Positions 1 to 7,783 of a DNA stretch of 23,579 bases are shown here, one piece after another. Source of the stretch: Nitrospira sp. UBA5699 (lineage in GTDB: Bacteria; Nitrospirota; Nitrospiria; Nitrospirales; Nitrospiraceae); NCBI GenBank assembly GCA_002420105.1, contig DIHJ01000106.1:6783-30361 (forward strand). The letters are read 5' to 3'. Positions within the stretch are counted from its first letter, which is position 1, and the number at the start of each line of letters is the position of its first letter. The position numbers and the translations under genes are program-made. The notes under the pieces were generated by a model. That model made no database searches, had not been told where the DNA came from, and saw only the letters and a program-made list of their open reading frames with translations.

Positions 1-387
1 AATTGCCGCTGCGTGCTCTGCGAGCCTCGGTCTATCGAGAAGTTGTCTGCGGAAGTCAGCAGCTCCGGCTGCGAGGGCGTGGTGCCGGACGAGCGGCAAT
101 GGGAATATCCGGGCATGGACTTTTCGGACTACGTGAACACGATCAATGCGTATCCCGACCGGAGTTTTGACCTCATTCTGGTCGATGGACGGGCGCGCGG
201 CGCCTGCCTGCGGCAGGCCGTCCGGAAAATCCGCGCCGGGTGCTATGTCATGCTCGATAATTCCAATAATCCCGAATTTGCGGAGGCGCTGGCGGTCATG
301 GGGGCCTACGAGCGGAGGGACTTTCACGGCATTGCGCCGGGCTGGCCCCCGGCCCGGTGGACGACCTCGGTCTGGCATGTCGTCTGA
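1..387 (+). CDS. C-terminal part of a probable class I SAM-dependent methyltransferase (5' truncated by window edge)
   Basis: The frame is open from base 1 and ends at a TGA (385-387), so only the last ~128 residues are visible; the first GTG (base 13) is probably not the real start. The visible part has FDLILVDGRAR, then KIRAGCYVMLDNS, and ends PARWTTSVWHVV. An acidic strand end (VDG), a K-x-G-G-like turn leading into a LDN strand, and a terminal TS-x-W strand are the back half of a Rossmann-fold methyltransferase of the type that ends in a 'TSIW/TSIF' beta strand. The SAM-binding glycine loop would lie off the window. It is 72 bp upstream of the oxygenase gene on the same strand and may be co-transcribed, but a role in the NRPS/PKS pathway is only inferred from position. 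Fold assignment is moderate and the substrate is unknown. Confidence 0.6.
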   Translation, partial: NCRCVLCEPRSIEKLSAEVSSSGCEGVVPDERQWEYPGMDFSDYVNTINAYPDRSFDLILVDGRARGACLRQAVRKIRAGCYVMLDNSNNPEFAEALAVMGAYERRDFHGIAPGWPPARWTTSVWHVV

Positions 388-446
388 TCGCCATGAGCGC
401 ATGCGCCGAAGCGGGACACGTCGAAAGGCTTGAGCGCTATCCGGTC

Positions 447-455
447 GAGGGAGGG
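447..455 (+). promoter_or_regulatory. Strong ribosome binding site deciding the oxygenase start
   Basis: The purine run GAGGGAGGG ends four bases before the ATG at 460. This favours ATG 460 over the in-frame TTG at 430, which has no comparable site and would add ten residues unlike the family. Confidence 0.7.
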
Positions 456-459
456 CCTT

Positions 460-1395
460 ATGAGCAGTCGGATATTTGAGATCGAGCGGCGGAAGAACCT
501 GTCGTACGAAGAATTCGCCAGGGAGTATCTGTATCCGCTGAAGCCCGTGATCGTCACGGATGTCTTGCAGAAGTGGCCGGCGATGCAGCGGTGGACCCCG
601 GAATTCTTCAAGCGTGAATTCGGGGACATGAAATTCCGTCTGAACGAAAATCCCGGACAGCGGGCGGACTACAAGGGAAACGAGGAAGGCACGGAATACA
701 CGATGGCCCAGTTCATCGACCGTGTGCTGGCGTCGACGGAAGAGAATCCCGCGCCCTACTTCCGGAATCGGGTCCTGTACGAGATGTTTCCGTCATTGAA
801 AAACGATATCGAGCCGCTGCCGCCGTACTTTCAGCCGAATTGGCTTCCGGAACGATACCTGGTCGGCTATGTTCAGCAGGTATTGAATCGGGGCGCCGCG
901 ATCGAATTGTATATCGGCGGGAAGGGGAGCGCATTTCCGGTGCTGCATTACGACGGGGCCGGAACCCATGCGTTCCTGATGCATATCTACGGCAGGAAGG
1001 AGTTCATCGTGTATCCGCCGGAGCAGGAGCCGTTTCTATATCCGTCGCCGGAGAAGGTCAACCTCTCCTCGATTCGCGACCTGGATCATCCCGATCTCAT
1101 GAAGTTTCCGCTCTTTGCGCGGGCGACCGCGACGAAATTCATCCTCGAACCGGGGGAGATGCTGTTTGTTCCCAGCCACTGGTGGCACACCACGCGGATG
1201 CTGTCGCCCAGCATTACCGTGTCCATCAACGTCCTGAATCAGTCGAATTGGCACGAACTGGTAGAGTTCGTCGCGATGAATCGGCGCAATCCCCTCGTGT
1301 CGTTCGCCAGCCGGGTGTATCTGACCGGCGCCGGAGCCTGGCGTTCGTGGCGGGATCGTGAATGGCGCCGTCGGGTGTACCAACAGCCGGCGTAA
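460..1395 (+). CDS. Cupin-8/JmjC-type Fe(II)/2-oxoglutarate-dependent oxygenase
   Basis: A 311-residue protein starting at the ATG with a strong Shine-Dalgarno. The iron-binding facial triad is readable: H163-Y-D165 in the FPVLHYDGAGTH strand and H243 in the VPSHWWHTT strand. Between them, GRKEFIVYPP supplies the family's usual position for 2-oxoglutarate contact. The N-terminal half (SYEEFAREYLYPLKPVIVTD, then KWPAMQRWTPEFF) is the typical lead-in of cupin-like JmjC proteins (Cupin_8, FIH/JMJD5 group). These soluble enzymes hydroxylate side chains of proteins, peptides or small molecules. The gene lies 85 bp before the NRPS gene, same strand, so it is a good candidate tailoring hydroxylase for a carrier-bound intermediate or for the released product. 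The substrate is not deducible. The fold and metal site are well supported; the link to the NRPS is inference from position. Confidence 0.85.
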   Translation: MSSRIFEIERRKNLSYEEFAREYLYPLKPVIVTDVLQKWPAMQRWTPEFFKREFGDMKFRLNENPGQRADYKGNEEGTEYTMAQFIDRVLASTEENPAPYFRNRVLYEMFPSLKNDIEPLPPYFQPNWLPERYLVGYVQQVLNRGAAIELYIGGKGSAFPVLHYDGAGTHAFLMHIYGRKEFIVYPPEQEPFLYPSPEKVNLSSIRDLDHPDLMKFPLFARATATKFILEPGEMLFVPSHWWHTTRMLSPSITVSINVLNQSNWHELVEFVAMNRRNPLVSFASRVYLTGAGAWRSWRDREWRRRVYQQPA

Positions 1396-1480
1396 GTACA
1401 ACCAGCAACATATCCGTCAGCAAGAACCGGCGCGAGGGAATCCGTTTCCCTCCGCGTCCGGTTTCGCGATCCGGGGACGC

Positions 1481-4400
1481 ATGACACAGAACGTGCTCAT
1501 CGATTCATTTCCGCTTTCCCCCATGCAGCAGGGGATGTTGTTCCATCACCTGAAGGAACCGCATTCCGGCGTCGATATTCAGCAACTGGTCGTGCATCTG
1601 CCGGAATCCGTAGACGCTCCGCGCCTGGAGGCCGCCTGGCGGTGGCTCGTTCAGCGACACGACGTTCTGCGCGCACGTTTCGTCTGGGAGGAGACGGGGC
1701 AGCCCAGGCAGGAGATTCTGTCCGACGCTTTGGTGCCGTTTATCGTCGAGGATGCCCGACATCTGGCGGTTTCCGATCAGCAGGCACATCTCCGGGCGTT
1801 TCTGGATTCCGACCGCGTGCAGGGCGTCGACCTCGCCACGGCCCCGATGATGCGGCTCAAGCTGATTCAATGGGCCCCGGCCTCCTATTCCCTCGTCTGG
1901 ACGTTTCACCACGCGATATTGGACGGTCGCTGCTACCCCGTACTGCTCCAGGAGGTCTTCGCGGCCTATGAGGAACTGGGCAGCGGGGGGATCGGGGAGC
2001 GGCCGGCGCCGTTTCCGTACCGCCGCTATATCGACTGGCTCCTGCAGCGGGACACGGCCCCGAGTGAATCCTACTGGAGGAAGACATTGGCCGGCTACTC
2101 GGCGCCGACCCCTCTGGTCGTCGACCGGCTGGCCCCGGCCGGTTCCGTCATCCATCAGCAGGGTGAAGCCTGGGATGGTCTGGATGTCGGGACAACGGCT
2201 GCATTACGGAATCTTGCCGCGCGCCACGCCGTGACCGTGAATTCCTTCGTGATGGGTGCGTGGGCCATCCTGCTCCATCGTTATTCCGGCGAAGAAGACA
2301 TTGTCTTCGGCGCCACGCGCGCCTGCCGGAAGTCTTCCGTGGAGCACGCGGACGAGACCGTGGGGCTGTTCATCAATACGGTCCCGGTTCGTATTCGGCT
2401 TGCCGGTGAAGACCGTGCGCTTTCCGTGATCCATGCGCTGCGCCGGCAGTGGCTTGAGATCCGCCCCCATGAACATACCCCGTTGACGACGGCGAAGGCG
2501 GCCAGCCGGGTTCCGCCTGCGCAACCGCTGTTCGAATCGCTGCTGGTGTTCGAAAACCAGCGGTTGGATCAGGCGATGCGCGCGTTGGGCGGGGCCTGGA
2601 GCCATCGCGACGTTGAGTTGCACGAGCTGACGAATTTCCCCGTCACTCTGGCGGCCTACGACGGCGAACGGTTGAGCTTTAAGATCGAGTTCAACCGCTG
2701 CCGGCTCGATGAACCCACGGTCCGGAGGGTGCTGGGGCATCTCCGCCGCCTCCTGGAGGGACTTGCAGCCGATCCGGAGACGTTCGTGTGCGATCTGCCT
2801 CTGATCACCGAAGCCGAACGGGAGGAACTGCTGCATTCCTTTAATGCCACCGTCGATGACTCGATTCAGTACGAAACGTCGCTGCACGGCCTGTTCGAAG
2901 AGCAGGTCGCGCGTCGTCCGGATGCCGTGGCCGTGACGTTCGAAGGCCGGTCGCTGACCTATCGGGAGTTGAACGGGCGCGCCAATCAGTTGGCGCACCA
3001 TTTGAAGAAGGTCGGCGTCGGCCCCGGGGTCTTTGTCGGACTGTTTCTCGATCGCTCTTTTGAAATGGTCGTCGGCTTACTGGGTGTGCTCAAGGCCGGC
3101 GCCGCGTATGTGCCGATCGATCCCGAGTATCCCGCGGAGCGGGTGGCATTCATGCTTCGGGATGCCGCGGCTCCGGTGCTGCTCGTCCGGAGCCGGATGG
3201 CGGCGGAACTGCCCCCCTATCACGGGACCATCGTGAGTCTCGACGACGGCTGGGACACCATCGCCCGGGAAAGCACGGTGAACCCTCCCAACAGCACTGC
3301 TCCCGGCGATCTGGCCTATATGATTTATACGTCGGGGTCGACAGGAGTTCCCAAAGGGGCGATGAATGCCCATCGGGGGATCTGCAACCGGCTCTTATGG
3401 ATGCAGAAGCAGTACCGCATGAGCGAAAGCGATACGGTGTTGCAAAAAACGCCGTTCAGTTTCGATGTCTCCGTGTGGGAATTCTTCTGGCCGCTCATCG
3501 TCGGGGCGCGTCTGGTGATGGCGAAGCCGGGCGGCCATCGGGACCCGGCCTACCTCGTGGACGTGATTGCGCGGGAGCAGATCAGTGTCATGCACTTCGT
3601 GCCTTCGATGCTCGGCGCATTTCTCGCCGCGCCGGGGCTGGAACGCTGCCGCTCGCTGCGCCACGTCATGTGCAGCGGCGAGGCGCTGCCGTTCAATTTG
3701 CAGGAGGAGTTTCTGTCGCTGTTGCCGGCGCAACTCCACAACCTCTACGGACCGACCGAAGCGGCGGTGGACGTTACCCATTGGACCTGCCGACCCAATG
3801 ACGAACGCAAGATCGTCCCGATCGGGCGGCCGGTCGCCAATACCCGGATTTATCTCCTCGATCGCCATCTGCGCCCGGTGCCGATCGGCGTTCCCGGAGA
3901 TCTGTACATCGGCGGGGTTCAGGTCGGGCGGGGATACCACAACAGGCCGGAACTCACCGCGGAGCGATTCATTCCCGACCATTTCGGGGCCGGAGACGGG
4001 GCGCGTCTCTATAAGACGGGCGACCTCGCCCGGTACCTGCCGGGCGGCGAGATCGAGTATCTCGGCCGTGTCGATCATCAGGTGAAGATCCGAGGGTTCC
4101 GCATCGAACTGGGCGAAATCGAGGCGGCGCTCTGTCGGCATCCCGCAATCCGCGAAGCCGTCGTCATGGCACGGGAGGATGCGCCCGGTATAAAGCGGCT
4201 GGCGGCCTATCTTGTCGCCGCCTCGTCCGAGGTCGAGGTCGATGTCGATACGGTTCGTGAGCATCTGAAGACGAGTCTGCCGGAGTTCATGGTGCCGGCG
4301 GTGTTTATGGTCATGGACGAGTTGCCGCTGAGTCCGAACGGCAAGATCGACCGGAAAGCGCTTCCCGTCCCCGCGCAGAGCCGCGACTCAGCCGGGAGCT

Positions 4401-7400
4401 CTGTGGCTCCCGGAACGGCAACCGAGCGGAAACTGGCGGCCATCTGGTCGAAAGTTCTCCGAAACGAGCGTGTGGGTATCCACGATAATTTCTTTGAGCT
4501 GGGCGGCGATTCGATTTTGAGCATTCAAGCCATCTCACTCGCCCGTCGGGAGGGGTTGAAAATCACGCCCACGATGCTGTTCGCCAATCAGACCATCGCG
4601 GAATTGGCGGCCGTGGCCACCGTGGACGAAGACTTGCCGCCGAAGGAGGACAGTGCTTCGGGGGAGGCGCCTCTCACACCGATCCAGCGTTGGTTCTTTG
4701 AGCAGCAACTCGAAGAATCCCATCATTTCAACCAGGCGTTCCTTTTTGAGGTCGTCGAACCTCTGGATCGTGGGCTGCTCGAATCCGCGCTCAAAGAGGT
4801 GAGCCGGCATCATGATGCCCTTCGCTTTCGATATCGCCGTGACGGGCAGGGGTGGCATCAATCGTATTCGCCCCTGGACGACGGGGCGGTTCTTCAATGG
4901 GTCGACTTGTCCCGATTCGAGGATGGCGAGCGACGCCGGCAGATCGAATCGATCGCGGCGACGGCGCAGGGTAGCCTGGATCTCGGACAGGGGCCGATCT
5001 GGCGGGTGCTGTATGTTCAGTCGGGGAGCGACCGGAGCGACCGGATGCTCATCGTCGTCCACCATTTGGTCGTCGACGGCGTGTCATGGCGGCTATTGCT
5101 GGAGGATCTGGAGTCCGTGTACCGGCAGCTGAGAGACGGCCGGAACGTTCAACTGCCGGCCAAGACCGTCTCCTATAAGGCGTGGGCGGAGCGGCTCCTG
5201 GAGTTTTCCGGCACCGATTCGTTGCGAAATGAACTGCCCTATTGGAAAGCCGTTACGGATCCCGGACAAGAGACAGAGGCGGGGGCTGCGATGAGCCCGA
5301 TGTCCGGGCGGGAGAATCGTGAAGGTGCGACGAAGACTCTGACCTATTCTCTTGCGATCGAGGAAACGCAGGCGCTGCTGAAGCAGGTGCCGGCGGTCTA
5401 CAACACCCAGATCAACGACGTCCTGTTGACGGCCTTGACCCGTGCCTGGGGCCGCTGGAGCGGCGGGAAGGCGCTCTTTACGGATCTGGAAGGGCATGGC
5501 CGGGAAGAGATTCCCGGAGGTCTCGACCCATCAAGAACTGTCGGCTGGTTCACCTCCATTTATCCCGTCCGGCTGGAGTTGCCGGAGGCCGGAAGTGATT
5601 GGCGGCCGGGCGAGGCGTTGAAGTCCGTCAAGGAGCAGCTCCGTCGCATCCCCCGGAGGGGCGTGGGGTACGGGATATTGCGGTACATCGCGGCCGATCG
5701 CGATCTGGCCGCCGGTCTCAATGCGCCGATGGTGTTCAACTATTTCGGCCAGTTCGATCAGGTGCTGGCCGGTTCGACGCTGTTCCGGTTCGGAAAGGAG
5801 TCCACCGGTCCGTGGCACAGTCCCAGGCAACAACGCCGCTATGTGTTTGAAATCAACAGTCTCGTGATCGACGGCCGGTTCGAACTCCGGTGGACGTATA
5901 ACGAGACGTTGCATCGGGAACAAGAGATTCAAAAGCTGGTCGAGGAATATCTGGCCGCGCTCAGAGAGCTGATCGCGCATTGCCGGTCCCCGCATGCCGG
6001 CGGGCGAACACCCTCGGATTTCCCGCTGGCTCGACTGGACCAGGTCTCGCTGGATCGACTGCTGTCCGAGCAACCGGATCTCGAAGACGTCTATCCGCTT
6101 TCTCCCATCCAGACGCTGTTTTATTCGGCGAACCCCGGCGGGGCCGGAACGGCGTTCGATCAATGGCATTGCACCTTGACCGGACCGCTGGATCAGTCCG
6201 CGTTTCAACGGGCGTGGCAGGCCACCATTCAGCATCACAGCGTCTTGCGGTCGACCATTCACGGCGACGGGCTGCGGGAGCCGATGCAGGTCGTCCACCG
6301 TGACGTGCGATTGCCATGGACGATCCAGGACTGGCGGGGGGAGACATCCGATCCGGTCGAGGTCCGCTGGCTGAACTTTCTGAAGCAGGACCTGTCGCAG
6401 CCGCTCAAACTCGGCGACGCGCCGGTCATGCGGTTCACCCTGATCCGCATCGGGGAGCAGCGCTGGAAGTTCGCCTGGAGCGTGCCCGCCCTGCTGTTGG
6501 ACGGGTGGTCCTGGCCGCTGGTTTTTCGTGACGCCGGCCGCCTGTACGAGTCCATGGAGCAGGGCCGCCGGCCGCAGCTCGATCCGGTCCGTCCCTATCG
6601 GGATTATGTCGAGTGGTTGAATCGGCAGCCGCAGGATGCGTCTCGGGCCTTCTGGCGCGAGACCCTTGCCGGGTTCGTCGAACCGACACCGCTGCCGGCA
6701 GAGGAGGAACGGAGCGGAGAAGCGGGGAAGGACCGTTTCGCCGAATATGCCGCGCAGCTTTCCGCCGAGGCGACGAGCGCGCTGCAATCGACGGCACGGC
6801 GGCTTCAGGTGACGTTGAATACGTTGGTGCAGGGTATGTGGGCTCTGTTCCTGAGCCGGCAGAGCGGCCGGTCCGATGTGCTGTTCGGCGCGTCTTTTTC
6901 CGGTCGCCCCACGGACCTGGCCGGCGCGGAGTCCATCGTCGGGCCCTTCGTCAACAATCTGCCCGTCCGGGTGGCGGTCGATACCGCTGTCACGGTAGGA
7001 GAATTCCTGCGACAGGTTCATGGTAATTTGCTACAGTTGAGCCCGTACCAGTTTACCCCTCTCGTGGAGATTCAACGGGCGAGCGAGGTGCCCTGGCGGT
7101 ATCGGTTGTTCGACAGCCTGGTTGTGTTTCAGAACTATCTGGTCGATGAGTCGGCGCGGCGGTTCGGCAACCGCGTCGCCCTGTCGGATTTTTCCGGACC
7201 GATCCATACGAATTATCCGGTCCTGCTGCTGGCCGAACCGGGGGGTGAGCTTCGGCTGACCCTGGTCTGCGACCGGAAGGTCGTCGGACCTGCGACAAGG
7301 GAGAGGTGGTCGCGCGATCTCGTCCGGTTGTTTGAGCGGTTGCCGGACTCGCTGGATCGCCGGGCCGGCGATCTGCAGGGGCTGCTGTCCCTTCCTCCGG

Positions 7401-7777
7401 CGGCCGCGGCCGGACCGGCGCGGAGATTCCGCACGGGGTCTCAACAGGTTGTTCCGCCCCAGAGCGAGATGGAACGGACGATCGCGGGTGTCTGGCGGCA
7501 GATGTTCGGGGCGGAGGAGATCAGCGTCGACGACAACTTTTTCGATTTAGGCGGCCACTCGATGCTGCTCGTCCAGATGCACGGCCGGTTGCGGGAAGTC
7601 CTGGGCAGCGATTTCCCCATTGTGACGTTGCTGGAACATCCGAGCATCCGCTCGCTGGCGGCCTGTTTCGAGCGGCCGGCCGCGTCGGGCGCCGCCGAGA
7701 GCGAGCGGTTGCGCGAGCGGGCGAGGAAGCAGAAAGAAGCCATGGATCGCTCCCGATCGATGGCCCGGAAAAGGTAA
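1481..7777 (+). CDS. Nonribosomal peptide synthetase, C-A(Ser)-PCP-E-C*(degenerate)-PCP
   Basis: 2098 residues from ATG 1481. The open frame runs back to 1358 inside the oxygenase gene, but the condensation motif FPLSPMQQG begins nine residues after this ATG. Domains: C1 ~9-440 (HHAILDG at 143-149); A1 ~468-962 (YTSGSTG from 616, FDVSVWE with D662, catalytic K955); PCP1 (LGGDS, Ser1011); E ~1062-1500 (HHLVVDG 1194-1200, EGHGRE with E1337, NYFGQFD); C2 ~1533-1960; PCP2 (LGGHS, Ser2027); basic tail 2066-2098. The ten A-domain pocket residues read D-V-W-H-M-S-L-V-D-K, a serine-type code close to the EntF code. Together with the GGDS-type PCP and an intact E domain, this predicts D-Ser. C2 has PALLLDG (1669-1675) where HHxxxDG is expected, and its module has no A domain. 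The opening C domain implies an acyl or peptidyl donor from elsewhere. The gene ends six bases before the PKS gene, with AAGGA lying between the stop and the next ATG, suggesting translational coupling. The lysine/arginine-rich tail probably docks to the PKS. Confidence 0.95.
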   Translation: MTQNVLIDSFPLSPMQQGMLFHHLKEPHSGVDIQQLVVHLPESVDAPRLEAAWRWLVQRHDVLRARFVWEETGQPRQEILSDALVPFIVEDARHLAVSDQQAHLRAFLDSDRVQGVDLATAPMMRLKLIQWAPASYSLVWTFHHAILDGRCYPVLLQEVFAAYEELGSGGIGERPAPFPYRRYIDWLLQRDTAPSESYWRKTLAGYSAPTPLVVDRLAPAGSVIHQQGEAWDGLDVGTTAALRNLAARHAVTVNSFVMGAWAILLHRYSGEEDIVFGATRACRKSSVEHADETVGLFINTVPVRIRLAGEDRALSVIHALRRQWLEIRPHEHTPLTTAKAASRVPPAQPLFESLLVFENQRLDQAMRALGGAWSHRDVELHELTNFPVTLAAYDGERLSFKIEFNRCRLDEPTVRRVLGHLRRLLEGLAADPETFVCDLPLITEAEREELLHSFNATVDDSIQYETSLHGLFEEQVARRPDAVAVTFEGRSLTYRELNGRANQLAHHLKKVGVGPGVFVGLFLDRSFEMVVGLLGVLKAGAAYVPIDPEYPAERVAFMLRDAAAPVLLVRSRMAAELPPYHGTIVSLDDGWDTIARESTVNPPNSTAPGDLAYMIYTSGSTGVPKGAMNAHRGICNRLLWMQKQYRMSESDTVLQKTPFSFDVSVWEFFWPLIVGARLVMAKPGGHRDPAYLVDVIAREQISVMHFVPSMLGAFLAAPGLERCRSLRHVMCSGEALPFNLQEEFLSLLPAQLHNLYGPTEAAVDVTHWTCRPNDERKIVPIGRPVANTRIYLLDRHLRPVPIGVPGDLYIGGVQVGRGYHNRPELTAERFIPDHFGAGDGARLYKTGDLARYLPGGEIEYLGRVDHQVKIRGFRIELGEIEAALCRHPAIREAVVMAREDAPGIKRLAAYLVAASSEVEVDVDTVREHLKTSLPEFMVPAVFMVMDELPLSPNGKIDRKALPVPAQSRDSAGSSVAPGTATERKLAAIWSKVLRNERVGIHDNFFELGGDSILSIQAISLARREGLKITPTMLFANQTIAELAAVATVDEDLPPKEDSASGEAPLTPIQRWFFEQQLEESHHFNQAFLFEVVEPLDRGLLESALKEVSRHHDALRFRYRRDGQGWHQSYSPLDDGAVLQWVDLSRFEDGERRRQIESIAATAQGSLDLGQGPIWRVLYVQSGSDRSDRMLIVVHHLVVDGVSWRLLLEDLESVYRQLRDGRNVQLPAKTVSYKAWAERLLEFSGTDSLRNELPYWKAVTDPGQETEAGAAMSPMSGRENREGATKTLTYSLAIEETQALLKQVPAVYNTQINDVLLTALTRAWGRWSGGKALFTDLEGHGREEIPGGLDPSRTVGWFTSIYPVRLELPEAGSDWRPGEALKSVKEQLRRIPRRGVGYGILRYIAADRDLAAGLNAPMVFNYFGQFDQVLAGSTLFRFGKESTGPWHSPRQQRRYVFEINSLVIDGRFELRWTYNETLHREQEIQKLVEEYLAALRELIAHCRSPHAGGRTPSDFPLARLDQVSLDRLLSEQPDLEDVYPLSPIQTLFYSANPGGAGTAFDQWHCTLTGPLDQSAFQRAWQATIQHHSVLRSTIHGDGLREPMQVVHRDVRLPWTIQDWRGETSDPVEVRWLNFLKQDLSQPLKLGDAPVMRFTLIRIGEQRWKFAWSVPALLLDGWSWPLVFRDAGRLYESMEQGRRPQLDPVRPYRDYVEWLNRQPQDASRAFWRETLAGFVEPTPLPAEEERSGEAGKDRFAEYAAQLSAEATSALQSTARRLQVTLNTLVQGMWALFLSRQSGRSDVLFGASFSGRPTDLAGAESIVGPFVNNLPVRVAVDTAVTVGEFLRQVHGNLLQLSPYQFTPLVEIQRASEVPWRYRLFDSLVVFQNYLVDESARRFGNRVALSDFSGPIHTNYPVLLLAEPGGELRLTLVCDRKVVGPATRERWSRDLVRLFERLPDSLDRRAGDLQGLLSLPPAAAAGPARRFRTGSQQVVPPQSEMERTIAGVWRQMFGAEEISVDDNFFDLGGHSMLLVQMHGRLREVLGSDFPIVTLLEHPSIRSLAACFERPAASGAAESERLRERARKQKEAMDRSRSMARKR
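6083..7370 (+). other. Degenerate condensation-family domain (C2) of an A-less module
   Basis: This region encodes residues ~1535-1965 of the NRPS. The overall C-domain fold signatures are kept: YPLSPIQ near the start, LLLDGWSW, a GPFVNNLPVR strand and a YQFTPLVEIQ segment. Both catalytic-motif histidines, and the preceding residue that is often a third histidine, are replaced (S-V-P-A-L-L-L-D-G in place of a S-H-H-x-L-L-L-D-G type stretch). The aspartate and glycine stay. The reading frame is intact, so this is not simple decay. Canonical peptide-bond formation here is unlikely. Confidence 0.85.
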
Positions 7778-7783
7778 GGACTG

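Noticed and set aside
1358..1480. Upstream extension of the NRPS frame to 1358
   Set aside because: Overlaps the 3' end of the oxygenase gene and encodes a low-similarity basic stretch; the condensation motif starts just after ATG 1481.
5531..7021. 496-codon open frame on the - strand inside the NRPS
   Set aside because: Arg/Gln/Pro-rich shadow of the NRPS coding frame in GC-rich DNA; no recognisable motif and no ribosome site context.
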